A stretch of DNA of 64,000 nt from Protonemura montana (Eukaryota > Arthropoda > Insecta > Plecoptera > Nemouridae), in contig OX387610.1 in NCBI GenBank assembly GCA_947568835.1, positions 7,527,501-7,591,500 of the forward strand, given 5' to 3'. The stretch's first letter is position 1, and each line of letters starts with the position of its first letter. The notes under the pieces were generated by a model. That model did no database searches. It had not been told where the DNA came from and was given only the letters and a program-made list of their open reading frames with translations. Below are positions 47,310-60,034 of the stretch, piece after piece. The translations under genes and the position numbers were made by a program.

Positions 47310-47430
47310 ATGCAAAAAGTCGGAAAATTTAGTGGTTTTAGTTAACACTTTCAAAAATGTTTTCAAGCGTTTTTTTTTCATAACTAGTGTAATGATAAAA
47401 TTAAGTCGAGCTGAGTCTAAAAACAAAAAC
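47310..47430 (+). repeat. dispersed repeat family B fragment
   Basis: TCGGAAAATTTAGTGGTTT, AACTAGTGTAATGATAAAAT and AGCTGAGTCTAAAAAC align with the copy at 6475. Confidence 0.6.
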
Positions 47431-47773
47431 AAAAAAAAATAATCACGCATTAATAATTGCATTTCTTTGAACGATACATCTCACCGGACAGCAGTCACCA
47501 CCCTATATAGATCAAAACCCGTCACTGACCACTCCTCAAGATGCTTCCAAACACATTTCCCCGAACCCATCCCAGCAACCCGTTCGCTCGTCTTAGACTC
47601 AATAACCTTGACATTACCAACAGCACTCATCTGCATATTACGCCAGCAGAGTAACAATGCCATCTCGGTGGTCCTCATATTGAAGGATGCTGCAGGACAT
47701 CTTAGGTCCGCGTGGATTACATGCATCAGAGAGTACGAACAGCTGTAATTTACAGTCTCGAGACCGACTGGTA

Positions 47774-47797
47774 GGTGTGTGTATGTGTGTGTGTGTG
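47774..47797 (+). repeat. (GT)n microsatellite
   Basis: An interrupted GT tract (one TAT interruption). Confidence 0.9.
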
Positions 47798-48054
47798 GAT
47801 GTCTGCAATAATAACAGTGGTACGTGCGGAGTAACGTATTCAACGCCGTACATGGGATTGGATTTAGTTTTTGGTGTGGATTTTTTTTTTTTTCTTTTTA
47901 ATGGTTGAGGAGCGTTTTTGGGGGCGTGTGAGCGAGGTAGGGGAATGATTTGCGAGTGACTCTGGTTGTGATAACTGGATTAATGGGATGATTTTGGTAA
48001 GAGCGGTCTGCGTTTAATGGCGTGATCTTACGCGAGGGGCCGGTTGGTGGAAAA

Positions 48055-48098
48055 TTTGACACTCGCTTGTGTCTAGGAAGACACAAGCGAGTGTCAAA
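48055..48098. repeat. perfect hairpin, 20-bp arms, 4-nt loop
   Basis: TTTGACACTCGCTTGTGTCT at 48055-48074 is followed by AGGA and then its exact complement at 48079-48098. No gene end is nearby. The stem is shorter than typical animal microRNA precursors. Confidence 0.95.
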
Positions 48099-48785
48099 AT
48101 TGCTTTGGTCAAAGATGTTTTGGTTGCTTCGCTGCAGTAAAAAAAAAAAGAGAATTTTCAAAATGAGTTTTGAAAACCCATGCCAAGTAATGAGATACCA
48201 AAACGTTGATATAAACTTCTGAACTTCCAAAAATATTCCCTGAAGACTTTTTTTTTGTAACCCGTGTTTTTTGGTATTTTTTAGATGTAAACATATGTTT
48301 TTTTTTAATTAAGCATTCATTTTGAATCAATTAAAATCGCTTGCCCGAATTCCGTTCGCAGCAGGGTTTAAATTTTTAGGATTCATACATTTATCGTTTA
48401 CAATTTGTTCGTACACTCGCTTAGACTCTCAGCGTTTCTCAGGATCTCTAAGACATCATCCTCCAAACCAGTATTTGCAGCCTTGCAGGTGTTTTCTTAT
48501 CGCACAACGAAGATGGCCCAAAGTTGACAAGTGTTGTTATTTACTTCAGAAGTCGAAAGACGGGCGAAATAAAATGCGAACAACACAGAGACTTCACGCA
48601 AAACTGGTATTACTAAAGTATTAAAAACTTACTCAATCTTCCTTAGAAGGTCATTACTAAACTTGTTCCGAAGACGTTTGTAAATTCGCACGCCGTTTTT
48701 GACAAATTTCCCCTCAATTTGTAAAAGTTTTAGCTTTCAGACCTCGACCGCCGAAATTAATTATGTAACTGACCACATTCATGTG

Positions 48786-49362
48786 TTAAGCGCGCCCGCC
48801 TTGCATTCGAGAGGTCCCAGATTCGATCATGATGGCCGGCTATCCTGGTAGTGAGAGCGCTATGTCTGCCTTGCATTCGGTAAATCCCAGATTTGATCCT
48901 GGTGGCCGGCTATCCTGGTAGTGAGAGCGCCATGTCCGCCTTGCATTCGAGAGGTCCCAGATTCGATCATGATGGCCGGCTATCCTGGTAGTGAGAGCGC
49001 TATGTCTGCCTTGCATTCGGTAAATCCCAGATTTGATCCTGGTGGCCGGCTATCCTGGTAGTGAGAGCGCCATGTCCGCCTTGCATTCGAGAGGTCCCAG
49101 ATTCGATCATGATGGCCGGCTATCCTGGTAGTGAGAGCGCTATGTCTGCCTTGCATTCGGTAAGTCCCAGATTCGATCCTGGTGGCCGGCTATCCTGGTA
49201 GTGAGAGCGCAATGTCTGCCTTGCATTCTAGAGGTCCCAGATTCGATCCTGATGGCCGGCTATCCTGGTGGTAAGAGCGCCATGTCTGCCTTGCATTCAG
49301 GATTTTCCATGTACGATCCTGACGACCGGCTATCCTGGTAGTGAGAGCACCATGTATGCTAT
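48786..49362 (+). repeat. 70-bp tRNA-Ala-like tandem array with 140-bp dimer structure
   Basis: Units begin GGCCGGCTATCCTGGTAGTG at 48834, 48904, 48974, 49044, 49114, 49184 and 49254, an exact 70-bp period, with partial units at both ends. Each has an A-box-like GGTAGTGAGAGCG, an anticodon-arm-like CTGCCTTGCATTC and a B box of the type TTCGATCCTGG. Odd and even units differ consistently (GGTAAATCCCAGATTTGATC against GAGAGGTCCCAGATTCGATC), and the dimer 48834-48973 is repeated essentially unchanged at 48974-49113. The units abut with no spacer and share GGCCGGC at the joints, so they are not ordinary tRNA genes. Confidence 0.92.
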
Positions 49363-50099
49363 TCGACTATTAAGGCTGGTTTTCGTGATTTCTTACAACT
49401 ACTCTAGAGTCCAGACTAGACTAAGAGTTGGTATATTTCCTCACAACCCGCTCATAGTGAATACCGACCCCTCCAGGGCAGCCACAAGACTTTTATGGAC
49501 TAAGGCGACTTCCCAAAACAAATTAACATAAACCGAACATGAAATGGTCTTTGCTTTTTCTACAGAACATCGCTACAGAAGTGCACATCTTTTCTTAAAA
49601 CACATCTACAAAACTAACAAAATCATGAAACGATCCAAAATCATGAAAATCATGAAATTCATGAAATTCACTCATAAAACCAGACTCGGCAATAAACCAG
49701 AATAAAATCTGTCATTTCATCTCGTACAACAATGAGCTCGATTCAGACCGCCTTGCATTGTATTTGTATGGTGCTCTGACTACACTGCCAAGAAACGGCA
49801 ATGAGTTTTTACGATTGACACAGATACGCGCAGTTTCACGAATATCATTGTCAACCGGGCATGTATGTAGCAGGCAGCAACCTGAAATGACCTGAATACA
49901 TCTGTTTTCCACCAAACACGGCCAGACGGGCTACCTGAGGGCAGTACCTAATGTCAACCCACGTGATTTTCTATTTGTTTTGGACCGAATGTTATTGCGC
50001 TCTGTAAAGCATACAAAGGTAGAGGCATTTTTTTTTTAAATTCTCAAATAGAGTTAGGATAGTCAGGATCTCAGGATAGTTTTAACAAAGGGGTAAACA

Positions 50100-51110
50100 C
50101 TTTGATAAACGAGGAAATTTAGTATAGTAACTCGAAATGACGGTGACTCTATCTAGTAGCATCCTCCATTTTTGTCGGTAAAGTAGTAATTTGGTATCAT
50201 TTTTCAGGTTATCAGTTTCAACATTAGCGCTACGGTAGTTCGCAATTCAAAAAATACAATGTAAACATTTATTTTCAAATTCTTAGTCAAATTAATTATT
50301 TTATCGAAAACTACATCTAAGGTTAGACTTAAATTGGTATACCTATTAGAGTCTCAAAACCAAAATAACTGTTCCAATTTTTATATAATTAAAATTATGC
50401 ATATAAAGCTTGCTAAAAAAAACTGATTGATAGCCCGAGTTTTATCAAAAAAAGAACCAATGAATGAACCAATAAATATGACTTTTAAATTTCGTATATG
50501 GTCATGATAGCGAATATACCTGTTCCCATAACACTCCTAGCCTCCTTGTTTACGCACGAAAACTTAATTTCTAACCTACAATAATGAAGACGTGGTGGTC
50601 ACGACTGCTCACGTTTATTTTTCTTGAAGAAACCATTATTCACATGTCATTCCTTTCTGGGTATCCATGGAGAAGGTAGATTGACACTGATGTCATGAGA
50701 TAGGCCGCATTATCTATGCTACCATTGAGTTGAAATGGTTAGTCCAAGCTTTCTTCGCAAGAAAAAAATACCAACAAAAATAGAGGTTAAAGTAGACATG
50801 AGTCAAAGAAATATCAAAATGAAGGATACTTATAAGTGGAGCCATCGTATTTTTAATAAATTTGCCTTGTTTTTTTCTCGCAGATTACTTGCATTTGAGA
50901 CTGGTGTACACTCAATTAGTATTCATTTATGCTAACCTGAACGATATGTACACATGTAATTCGTTTTCGAGTCGCAACAAACTAATTGTGAAGGTTTATT
51001 TAAAAGTACGGTCGCAAGCGCCATCGGGTGGTCGCAAGCGCCATCGGGTGGTCACAGCCGTTGCCACATGTTGCCGGCTCGTTTGCTCAGCAGAAAGTTT
51101 AACATAAACG
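50100..51110 (+). repeat. dispersed repeat family A, two blocks
   Basis: 50130-50240 has GACGGTGACTCTATC, CCATTTTTGTCGGTAAAGTA and TTAGCGCTACGG. 50830-51110 has AAGTGGAGCCATCG, CGCAGATTACTTGCATTTGA and a duplicated GGTCGCAAGCGCCATCGG. Both belong to the family that makes the foldback at 44357; 50250-50820 between them is unrecognised. Confidence 0.65.
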
Positions 51111-52019
51111 CTGAGACTCTTGACTGTACCTATAAACCCGATGATAATGTACCGATAATTAAGATCTCGTGAACTGGTACGATAAAATCACGTTTCGGAG
51201 GGAATAATATCCTTTCGTTACCGATAAACAAATTAACTCAAGGTCACAGCTGGGTGCTGTTTAGAGCAATGCAATGCACGCCCAGTAGTTTTACGTCAAG
51301 ATAATTAAAAATAATTACCTGCGTTAACCAGTCTTTGCTCTAGCTGAGAAATATTTAAAAATGTTTCGGCATAGAAATTATATGCGTTTTTTTTCCCCGA
51401 AAGGAAGTACTAAGGTTAGATGGAGTCTGTAGACCAAAATTATTAAATGTATTATTTCACCTGAATTACCTAAAAAGAAATGCAATTCACTACATTTATT
51501 TTTGTTGACCGAAACGCCTGGATGTAATAAGTAGGTCAATCGATTAGGTTGCTACTTGTTCAGAGTATTTCAATTAAAAGGTCATAATTTCACTAATTGG
51601 TTGGTGTATAAACTTTAGCTAATTGAACACACTTCGGTGGCGGTGCCCAGGAAATGAAAGAATCAAAGCTCAATCATCATGAATGTTTGATAAGCAAATC
51701 AACAAGTACTTACTCTACGAACTTTGATTTCTACGATCAAAGATATTGCAAGACCTTTTCTTTCTATGCTAAGATAGTGATTTTTTTCTTTGTGTAGTCA
51801 AAGGTGTAGTAAATATCAACAAGAAATAATCAAAATTCAATGCATATACCACTTCAAATGCTTTTAAAATCGAGCAAATCTAGCGAAGATTTTCAGAAGA
51901 AAATTTTGGGAAAGTATATTAGTGCAGGGTTTTTTTTTGGTAATTCCACTATAGGGAGCTGAAACCGGCAAGCCTTAGGTTCCCCTTACAGGTATATTAT
52001 TGCTTATTTTATTTTGAGA

Positions 52020-52215
52020 AGACAAAAACACTTCCTCGCTTAGTATAAAGACACCTGCATTAGGTCTTCATCAGGATCTATCAAGGGTTAAAGCTTGTAC
52101 GAAACGTTGGGAAATTTAATTGTTCTTCACGTAACATTCAAAAGCAAGTTAAGTTTTTGTCAAAACTAGTTCTACGGTTAGATCAAGTAGACACGAGTCT
52201 AAAAACCATGAACAC
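52020..52215 (+). repeat. dispersed repeat family B copy
   Basis: ACGAAACGTTGGGAAATTTA, CGTAACATTCAAAAGC and CACGAGTCTAAAAACCATG match the copy at 6475 in the same order. Confidence 0.7.
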
Positions 52216-53011
52216 CGCACTTATTTGAGAATATAAACCTTAGCAAAGATCAAAAATCCTTGCAATTCTCCGGGAAAAATGCAGTATTTATGATATTGAT
52301 ATTTCTCGAGTTCAGGTCATCACAACACCGCTCAGGAATCTCGTGTTACTCACAGTCAATCACTTCTGCGAAGCAACAAATTAATATAATTACCCGGCAT
52401 AAATCACCAATAATCATATCTTATAACGACTAAGTACATAAGTACACCGCACCGTATAATTCGCTCATCGATATAAACGTCTCGCCAAATAAGGCGAAAC
52501 CAATGGTAACCAGATTGATATGCAACTGAATAACTAAATCAGAAAATGAGCTTCTGTATTTGGTAGAACTGCATCCGATTGATTATGCACTTGGTTAAGA
52601 GAGAGACAGAGAGACTATTAATTGGAGTGTTGACAGGTTTGGATATGTTGATCTAACTTGATCAATAACGCCTTCCATCATTTCACTTGTAAACTAGTAC
52701 AGCGGCAGGTATCAATCGCCTTGCAAATACCGCTAGCAAATCTTGTTCAATAAGTATGATTGACGACCGCACGAATGGACACCGTTCTGTATTCGCTCGG
52801 TCATACTTCGCGGAATTCGTCCTTGTCAAAAATTCCTTCTCAGCAATACCATCCTGATTTTTTTTTTTTAATTACTTGCTATTCAGAGATTAAGGAGTTC
52901 AAGGATCTTAAACGTGTCATTAATTTCCATAATGCAAGTTACTGATGACTAGGTTTCAATCGTGGCGATGTGATCATTGGATTTAAAACCGCGGTGAAAA
53001 TGCTTTGATAA

Positions 53012-53355
53012 TTGGTGTTTAACGACGCACTGTTTTGAAATCTGGCCATGTGGCACTTGTCTAATGGCGTCGGTGAACGGGTGAGTGATGATGAGGATGA
53101 TAAAAACCTAATCTAGCCCCAACCCTCCAACAGGGAGGAGGGGAAACCCGGTGCCGGCACGTAGCCTACTCCTGTCGAAAAGCACCAAGAGGACCGCCGG
53201 CTGAACGTCCCTTCCGAAGGACGGTACATCGCGAACAACAGGATTCCTCCACAAATCCATGCTGTCGAGAGGTTGATAACCAAGGCGAGTGAAGCTATTG
53301 TTCTAAATTTCATCCCTCCAACCTCGTTCCTGAATTGAGCTGGTCATGTGTATGA
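53012..53355 (-). mobile_element. 5S-derived composite SINE lacking the head, minus
   Basis: Starting with TTGGTGTTTAACGACGCACT, it contains GGAGGGGAAACCCGGTGCC, AACGTCCCTTCCGAAGGACG and CTGTCGAGAGGTTGATAACC, and stops at TGGTCATGTGTATGAT before the 5S-like part, as in a 5'-truncated insertion. Confidence 0.85.
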
Positions 53356-53894
53356 TTTGAAAAGTATTTAAAGAAAGGCGTTAAAGTCTATTAAATATTA
53401 TCATTATTTATACTAAAAGTAAATTTCCAATTAGGAATTTAATAGTCAGATTACGTAGTTAAGTCGAACTGAGAAGAAAAAATGCAAATAAGAAAAAGAA
53501 GTTGTGTAAATTTTGCATCATTTTTGCGTAATTTCTCTTCGGAATGTAAAACCAATCGACTACCTATCTAGTCATTACAAGGTAGGCATGACGTAATGAT
53601 CAAAAGTAATCACGATAAAGTATCCATAAGTTGATTTCAAACAATAATTGGATGGAAGCGCGTCATCACAATGGCTAGCAGGTAATTTGCATCAGGTCGT
53701 TAAATCTACCCAAACCCTTAATTAAAATAAATGCGGCAAGGGCGTGTAGTTTCGTGTTGTATACCTGTGCACGCCCGAACAATGCAAGCAGCGCCATTGC
53801 GAGTGCAGGTCTTAGACCATTCATAAAATGTCATCTGTTCATTAAACAGTGAAAGTGAAGAAATGAGATAATTTATTCATATTACTGCAATTGA

Positions 53895-54318
53895 TTTGTG
53901 GTGTTTAGCGACGCACTGTTTTGACAACGGGCCCTGTAGCACTGGACTTAAGGCGTCGGTGAATAAAAGTGATGATGAGATGATGAGAAAGATGATGAAC
54001 TTAACGTAGACTAGAAGGGAAGAGGAGAAACCTGGTGCCGGCACGTAGCCTACTCCTGTCGAAGAGCACCAAGGGGATCACCGGCTTAACATCCCTTCCG
54101 AAAGCCGGTACAAAGCGAACGACAGGATTCCTCCATAAATCCATGCTGTCGAGAGGTTGATAAGCAAAAAGAGTGAAGTTGCTGTACCTACTGCTATCCC
54201 TTCTATCTCTCTCCCGAACAGAACTGATCATGTGTGTGATGGTCACCCATCCAATACCTGACTCAGCGTAGTGTAGCATAACTTCGGTGTTGCTTTTCAA
54301 CAGGCCAAACCGTTTGTG
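53895..54318 (-). mobile_element. 5S-derived composite SINE, near full length, minus
   Basis: From TGGTGTTTAGCGACGCACTG through ACATCCCTTCCGAAAG and GCTGTCGAGAGGTTGATAAG to the head CACCCATCCAATACCTGAC, AACTTCGGTG, GGCCAAACCG. It lies 540 bp from the copy at 53012, in the same orientation. Confidence 0.85.
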
Positions 54319-55929
54319 CCCCAGAACCAATGGAGTATAGATACAAGTGGAAATGCATGATTTAATGCACCCGTGATCGGAACCCCTAGCCCAACACGCC
54401 ATACTCAAACGGATCAATTCTGATCATCAGCATCAAAAATACCTAAAAAAACCTACCGTAAAAATGAAGATATTTTATCGTCTTCGCCGTCGATATGCTG
54501 ATCAAGTGAACGCCCATATCCGGTAGTGAAAACAAACTGATGTTGCACGAGCTCGAAAGAAAATGCAGAGTTCATTAGCTAATGGCTAGTTATAATTATA
54601 AAAAAAAAATCGATGGAGAATATTGCCTGGCAAAGGACATGTGTTGTCAATATCGATGACTTTTATATCGGCATGTATTTTGATGCTACGAGAGTCAACT
54701 AGCCCAGAAAGCCTGTTCAATGGAATCAATAAATGGATTAAGAGATTATTTGATAGGAGATAAAGATACAAGGCAGGACAGTAATTGTCATTTTGGTTTC
54801 GTACGGGCGAATTTGTTTGAACATCTTTTAACTTTAGTGATGTTTAGTGATAAATTGAAAGTGTGAAATGTGAAAAAAAATCAGTTTTGAGTGGCGCGGA
54901 GTATTTTTAACACAATATTAATTTGAGTACCGATATCAAATCAGGAATGTTCACACATTTTTTTTGCATGCTCATTTTTCACAACACTATTTAAATTTTT
55001 CCTTTTCAAATTATCGAAACTGCAGAAGACTTTTCAAATCAGAAAACTAAAATTCAATCAGCAACGAATCGAAGAAGAATGTAACCGCATCAACAACCCC
55101 AAGTCTCGTTACCGCGGCATTTTCCTCGCATTTCCCTTGAAAAGAAAATCCATAACGAGTCTCGCAACGTGCTCGTACCCGCTTCACGCGCACGATCCGG
55201 GAAACCTACATTTCCACCGCTTTCCCAAGGTCGTCGCGTGGACTGTACATATTAGATTAATAAAAAGGGGCAATGCACAATTTATATCATAAATTTTACA
55301 GGCGTAGCCCTGTCCAACACCGCAAGCTTTATAAAATTGTAATAATAAACCAAAACGTTGACACCTCATTTGACAATCTCAAAAGTAAAGGAGGTTTGTT
55401 CGGATTCAAATGGATAATGGGCCCATTTTGGACGTTGATTTAGTCTTTCTTAGCGTGTTTTCAACCCACACAAACCCCTGCAAATCCCTCGACTCATTGA
55501 GCTTATTTGGTAACCCTATGTATGGTACTCTCAAAAGTTGAAAGGGGACATAAGCTTTGGATCTCCAAAATGGTGTCAAATTCGTAGACGATGACTAATA
55601 CCTACCATTAAAACGTCCAGGTGACTTATGTTTAATAAAAGGAGATCAAAATCTGTATCGTTTTTTTTTATCAAAGAAAGGGGTAAGACCGATTGCCACC
55701 TTACTTCCTCCAGGAGTAACTTACAAACCAATACATTCCTATATCAAATGAACGTCTCACTGTGTGTAGCTATCCGGCACCTAACCAAAGCCGTTGCAAT
55801 CTCATTGTTGCTTAACTACAACAAACTTGTGATAAATGATTCCAAGCATTAATTAAATCACCACACAAATCAATTCCCAGCTATTTTATCAATAATTATT
55901 TTGAGAAACCACTTCACTTGGGTATTTTA

Positions 55930-56430
55930 GTGAGATGGCCACCTATCCAACACCTATTCCGAGCGTGTGTTGCTTAACTTCAGTGCCTATCAGACCAAAG
56001 AATCGTACAAAGTATATGACACATAGCCACAAATCTAAGCCAGAAAATCCAAAGATAATTATAGACCGAAAACCACCAACTGTTGTTAGGGAGCCATTGG
56101 TCACCTTTCCCAAACCAATTCCACTTAAATGTTGCTTAACCTCAGTACCTGACCTCAAACAAGACCTCGAGTGCATACCGCATATAAGACGAAACCCCTG
56201 AAATCCACGACAAGAAGAAGCCATCACACCTGAATTTTCAAAGTTTGGATGCCAACGGCCATCCATCCTAAATCAATTCCACTTTGATGTTGCTGAACTT
56301 CTGTACTTGAACCTGACCAAGAAATCTTCTAGACATCAGACCACACGACCAATAGAAGACTAATTGAAGACCACAGAAGTCAGGAGCCAATGGCCATCCA
56401 TCCACATTAATGTTGCTCAACCGATCGAGA
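55930..56430 (-). repeat. diverged array of 5S-like SINE heads
   Basis: Four weak units each have a (G)GCCA-CC-ATCC or GGTCACC element followed by TGTTGCTTAAC, TGTTGCTGAAC or TGTTGCTCAAC (near 55965, 56130, 56290 and 56415). The spacing is 120-165 bp, longer than in the 17371 array, so more than the head may be in the unit. Confidence 0.55.
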
Positions 56431-57639
56431 ACCACAATGACATAAGTTAAAAAAAAAAAAAAACATAGCAATAATGATCTCAGAAGCAAAATGCACCTGA
56501 AGCATGATCGCAAATAGATAGCAACCACAAAATGCACCGATGCGTGTGGGTGTGATCTCGACAATGAGCATGGTAGACAATGATAGGTGGAGCTGTCACT
56601 GGTAGCTGAATTGGGTCGCGGGTCTCGGCGAGAGCGACGCGTTGCACCACCATAATGTGCATACAATTGCATTTCAATTGCTGGCAGGGTGGGGACCCAG
56701 AAGTCAAGACTAGATCATTTGGTTCGAAGAAAAGATTGCGCTGTTATTTACTAATTGGTCACAACGTATTGGTTCGTGATTGCTTTAGGTGCGGGGGAAT
56801 ATAGCAAATGTTCTTACTAATTATTTTAATTGTGATCTATTTACTTATAATGCATGTTATACCACTACCAGTGCACCTTCGATAGGAATTTCACAACAAG
56901 TCTTGCCGATGCACTGAGTCCAAGCTGTACTTTTAATTTTTAATAAATCTTCCGTAAACCGAATTGAAAAACCCTGCCCGGAAATTCCCACAACACTCGT
57001 TATAATCATCGTTCCAATTCAACCGGCATCGATAATTAAATCTGCATATTGGAGCTAAAATTCTAGTACATTAACGATCAATTATACATGTAAATGACGA
57101 TTAAATTAATTCTACTGCACATAAAATCCCATCAAGATGTGTGGGCAAGAAAATCCAACGAGTTGTCGTCCGCAATCCGAGAATGGACAGAAAGCAGCAA
57201 CTAACCTAGACCACTACAGACCGAACTACTGGATCACTGTTTCTTTTCCTGTTCTCAGCAGAGATTACGTATTTAAGAAGGGATGACTCGACCGTCGCTC
57301 GATTCACGTCTCGCAAACTTCAGAAAACCGACAGTTTTCTCAAGACCAGTTAGCGTAACGAACGTGGAACCATGGTGTCTTATTGGGATTCATTTTGATT
57401 GTGAAATAACAAACTATTGAAAAACTGAACCTAATTCACAAAAAGTGCTCGCTCATTTTACCACCAAAGAGAGACAAATGCCATAAAGTCACCATCAACT
57501 AATTAATCTCAACAAAGGCATGGAAGAGCAAATATGTCCAAAAGGGTTCCAGTGTTGCGAATATTTTCAGAAAAAAAAAATTGTTCTCAAAATTCAATAG
57601 AAAAACAAAGAAAGGGACGGATCCAGAAAGCAGAGTTTT

Positions 57640-57780
57640 AAAGTGCTCATAAGTTCGAGGGTTAAGTTTGTATCACCATGGTAACAAACCCAAATATTTT
57701 GGAAATACCGTCATGTGATTGGCTGATAATTCCGGGGGTTTAACTTAAACTCTGCCTAGTGGATCCCGCCTCTGGTTCTT
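57640..57780 (+). repeat. dispersed repeat family C copy
   Basis: TGTATCACCATGGTAACAAA, GTGATTGGCTGATAAT and AACTCTGCCTAGTGGAT are shared with 38900-39040. Confidence 0.65.
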
Positions 57781-58113
57781 TTAATGAATGAACTAAAATT
57801 AAAGCATCGTAAATATCATTGATTATTATTGATAGGACTCTTATCAGAAGCCTAAACCACCAAAGAGGGTCCTCGCGTCGTTTAAACTTGGTCAATGTCC
57901 TGCTAAAAGCTTGAACCGTGTAAGCGAGAAACGATCGACGGTTTAGGCAACCCAGTCCAGTCTTTGCCACGTCTTAGCATTACAAAAAGGCGATGAAAGT
58001 AAGAGTGCAAGTCGAGACGACATTCGATTCGCTATAAATTAATCCACCACGAAAGTGATGTCCGAGAGAGGGGGAAGGACGTTAAAAGGAAAAAAAAAAA
58101 AGTCGTTTGTTAC

Positions 58114-58175
58114 CTTTTTCAAATGCTTGTTGACCCACTTCGTAAAGGTTTTCTTCTGAATCGCATCTCTTTCAT
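58114..58175 (-). CDS. shot: shot exon: start of CH1 domain
   Basis: A 62 bp exon with acceptor CTCTTGTTTCAG and donor AAAAAG|GTAACA. After two bases completing a codon (most likely GAT, D) it reads ERDAIQKKTFTKWVNKHLKK. QKKTFTKWVN is the first actin-binding segment and the standard opening of spectraplakin CH1. It enters in phase 1 and leaves in phase 0. The upstream exon, which supplies the variable N-terminus, must lie at higher coordinates or beyond the window. Confidence 0.97.
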
Positions 58176-60030
58176 CTGAAACAAGAGAAAAATGCATCGT
58201 AAATCAATCGGTAAGCCAATGAAACAGATCATAATGGGCCATGGTAAATAGGCACACACAATGCTAATGCAGCGAAATCGATTTCGGTTTTTTGAAATGT
58301 GGACCTCGCCGGTTGTGACAAAAGGTTAATGGGCATGTTTGTGACCAAATATTATCGAGCGTCCTTTTTGTTTTTATGCAATCGCAGTGGCGATCGTTGA
58401 ATGCCCAAATCGAGATCATTTCGTAAACGAATTTTAGAGTATTTGGTGAAGACATCCGAAAAAGAAAGTCGAGGAGGTTTGACGTTTAGAAAATCAAGTG
58501 TCGCACACTTTTGAGAGAAGTTTGTCGTTCAGTTTTGTAGTATGTTGTGAAACGGTGGTCTTCAAAATAACAAGAGTAACAGAGCGACTTCGAAAAAAGG
58601 GTGAGAAAAAGACTAAAAAATGTGTGCCTTTGGGACGATGCATACAGTCTAGTCCGCGAGAGAAGATACCAGCGCAAGAACTACCCCAGCATTGCTACCA
58701 ATTAACGAATTAGATTTCAACTGTTTTTTGAGGCGGGATTTAAAACTACTTGTTTGGAAAATAATACCAAAGATTGTTTAAATTGTTAGAAAAATTCTTA
58801 TAACTCGAAAAACAACCAATCTTAGCACTACAAAAGCTATAATTCAAAAATAAAATAGCGGATGCAGCGGGGATTATTTGTAGTGTTTTTCTAAATAACA
58901 ATTGACCCTCCCTCATGTCACCCCAAAACGATCAGTGGCCCCTCTGCCGGAGTATAACCATACTAACACCGTGCCACATCAAATTATTACTTCCAGTTAT
59001 TCGCACAATCATAATTACAATCATTATTTCAAACGCAAATTCGCCATAAAACTGCAAAATTAATTTCTCGTTTCAGAAAACCCAGTCCACACCGACGATC
59101 CAAAAATAACATTCGCCGAGGTAATAATAAATATCTCAAAAAGCCGCATCATCTTGTTAATAAATTGAAGCGAAATAATTCGCCCGCAGTGCACTTAAAT
59201 TTCGCAGTTGAAACTGCAACGAACACTAGCGCATCACATTATTTCCTGTCCTGTCAGTTCTTATCTCGACTAGATTGCATCAAGAAATAATGAATGCCTC
59301 CGACCGGACTCGAATCCTGAATGAAAAACAACCAGTACATAATTAACAGTCTGTACATAGACTTACAGACCAGCTACTACCGACTTTAACAGCCATACTG
59401 CCGGCATCTTTTCTGAACCAAAAAAAAAAATACCGCGAGTTTTGTATTTATAATTGAAAACCTGCTAATAAGGGAGGCGAAAATTATCTAATATATTGCG
59501 TGACTGCATTCCGATGTCGCTTCTCAAAACGACTTAGGGTTTGGAATACGATTTAAGTATCGTGAAGCTTTTACAAGGACTCCGGTTCATTGCACTAGTT
59601 TTTCAGCATCAAACGTAATGTTCTCGGCCATCATTGAGATGTGGGTACCGACAGAGAGTAGCCATCTTGATACTCAACGTGGTTGTGCTGGTTTTCTTCA
59701 GCTTTGAGTTTCGCTGATAAAAATCAGATAAAAAAAATGTTTGTCACTTTTGCTGGCGGTTCTTATCCTAAATAAAGTGTACCTACAAGCAAGAAATGTA
59801 CAAAAATGTTATTTTGAGAAAACGTTGATTTTAGTTTTAAAAAAAATCTACTCGAATGAAAAAAATCGATAATTTGCGTGCGTTTGTCATCTAGAATCAG
59901 AGGAGAAAAATGTTTCATGCAAAGGTACACTGAATAACATGCTGTTAAGTAGGGATGGCAATAGGGATGTCCACCCCTACAGTACTCGGCTAGCTCAAGT
60001 CATAAATCTGCGCTTTACGAAACAGGAGTA
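58176..60030 (-). other. intron upstream of CH1, nothing recognised
   Basis: AT-rich sequence. No exon with phase-1 exit, repeat array or known element was found in this part. Confidence 0.6.
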
Positions 60031-60034
60031 ACAG

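Larger units (their letters stand above)
30125..58113 (-). other. shot intron, 28 kb
   Basis: It interrupts CH1 between HLKK and ASRHV. It hosts the CACGCTAAAA transposon, many 5S-derived SINEs, the 70-bp tRNA-like array, a foldback and a polypurine minisatellite, each listed separately. Stretches 30130-31890, 39050-40540, 45330-47130, 49370-50090, 51115-52015, 54330-55920 and 56440-57630 show nothing I can name. Confidence 0.75.

Noticed and set aside
47481-47908. Opposed ORFs of 73-120 codons
   Set aside because: They cross a GT microsatellite and show no recognised domain or splice sites.
48786-49362. CRISPR array or functional tRNA gene cluster
   Set aside because: There are no unique spacers between units, and the units overlap at GGCCGGC, with mismatched T stems, so neither a CRISPR array nor real tRNA genes fit.
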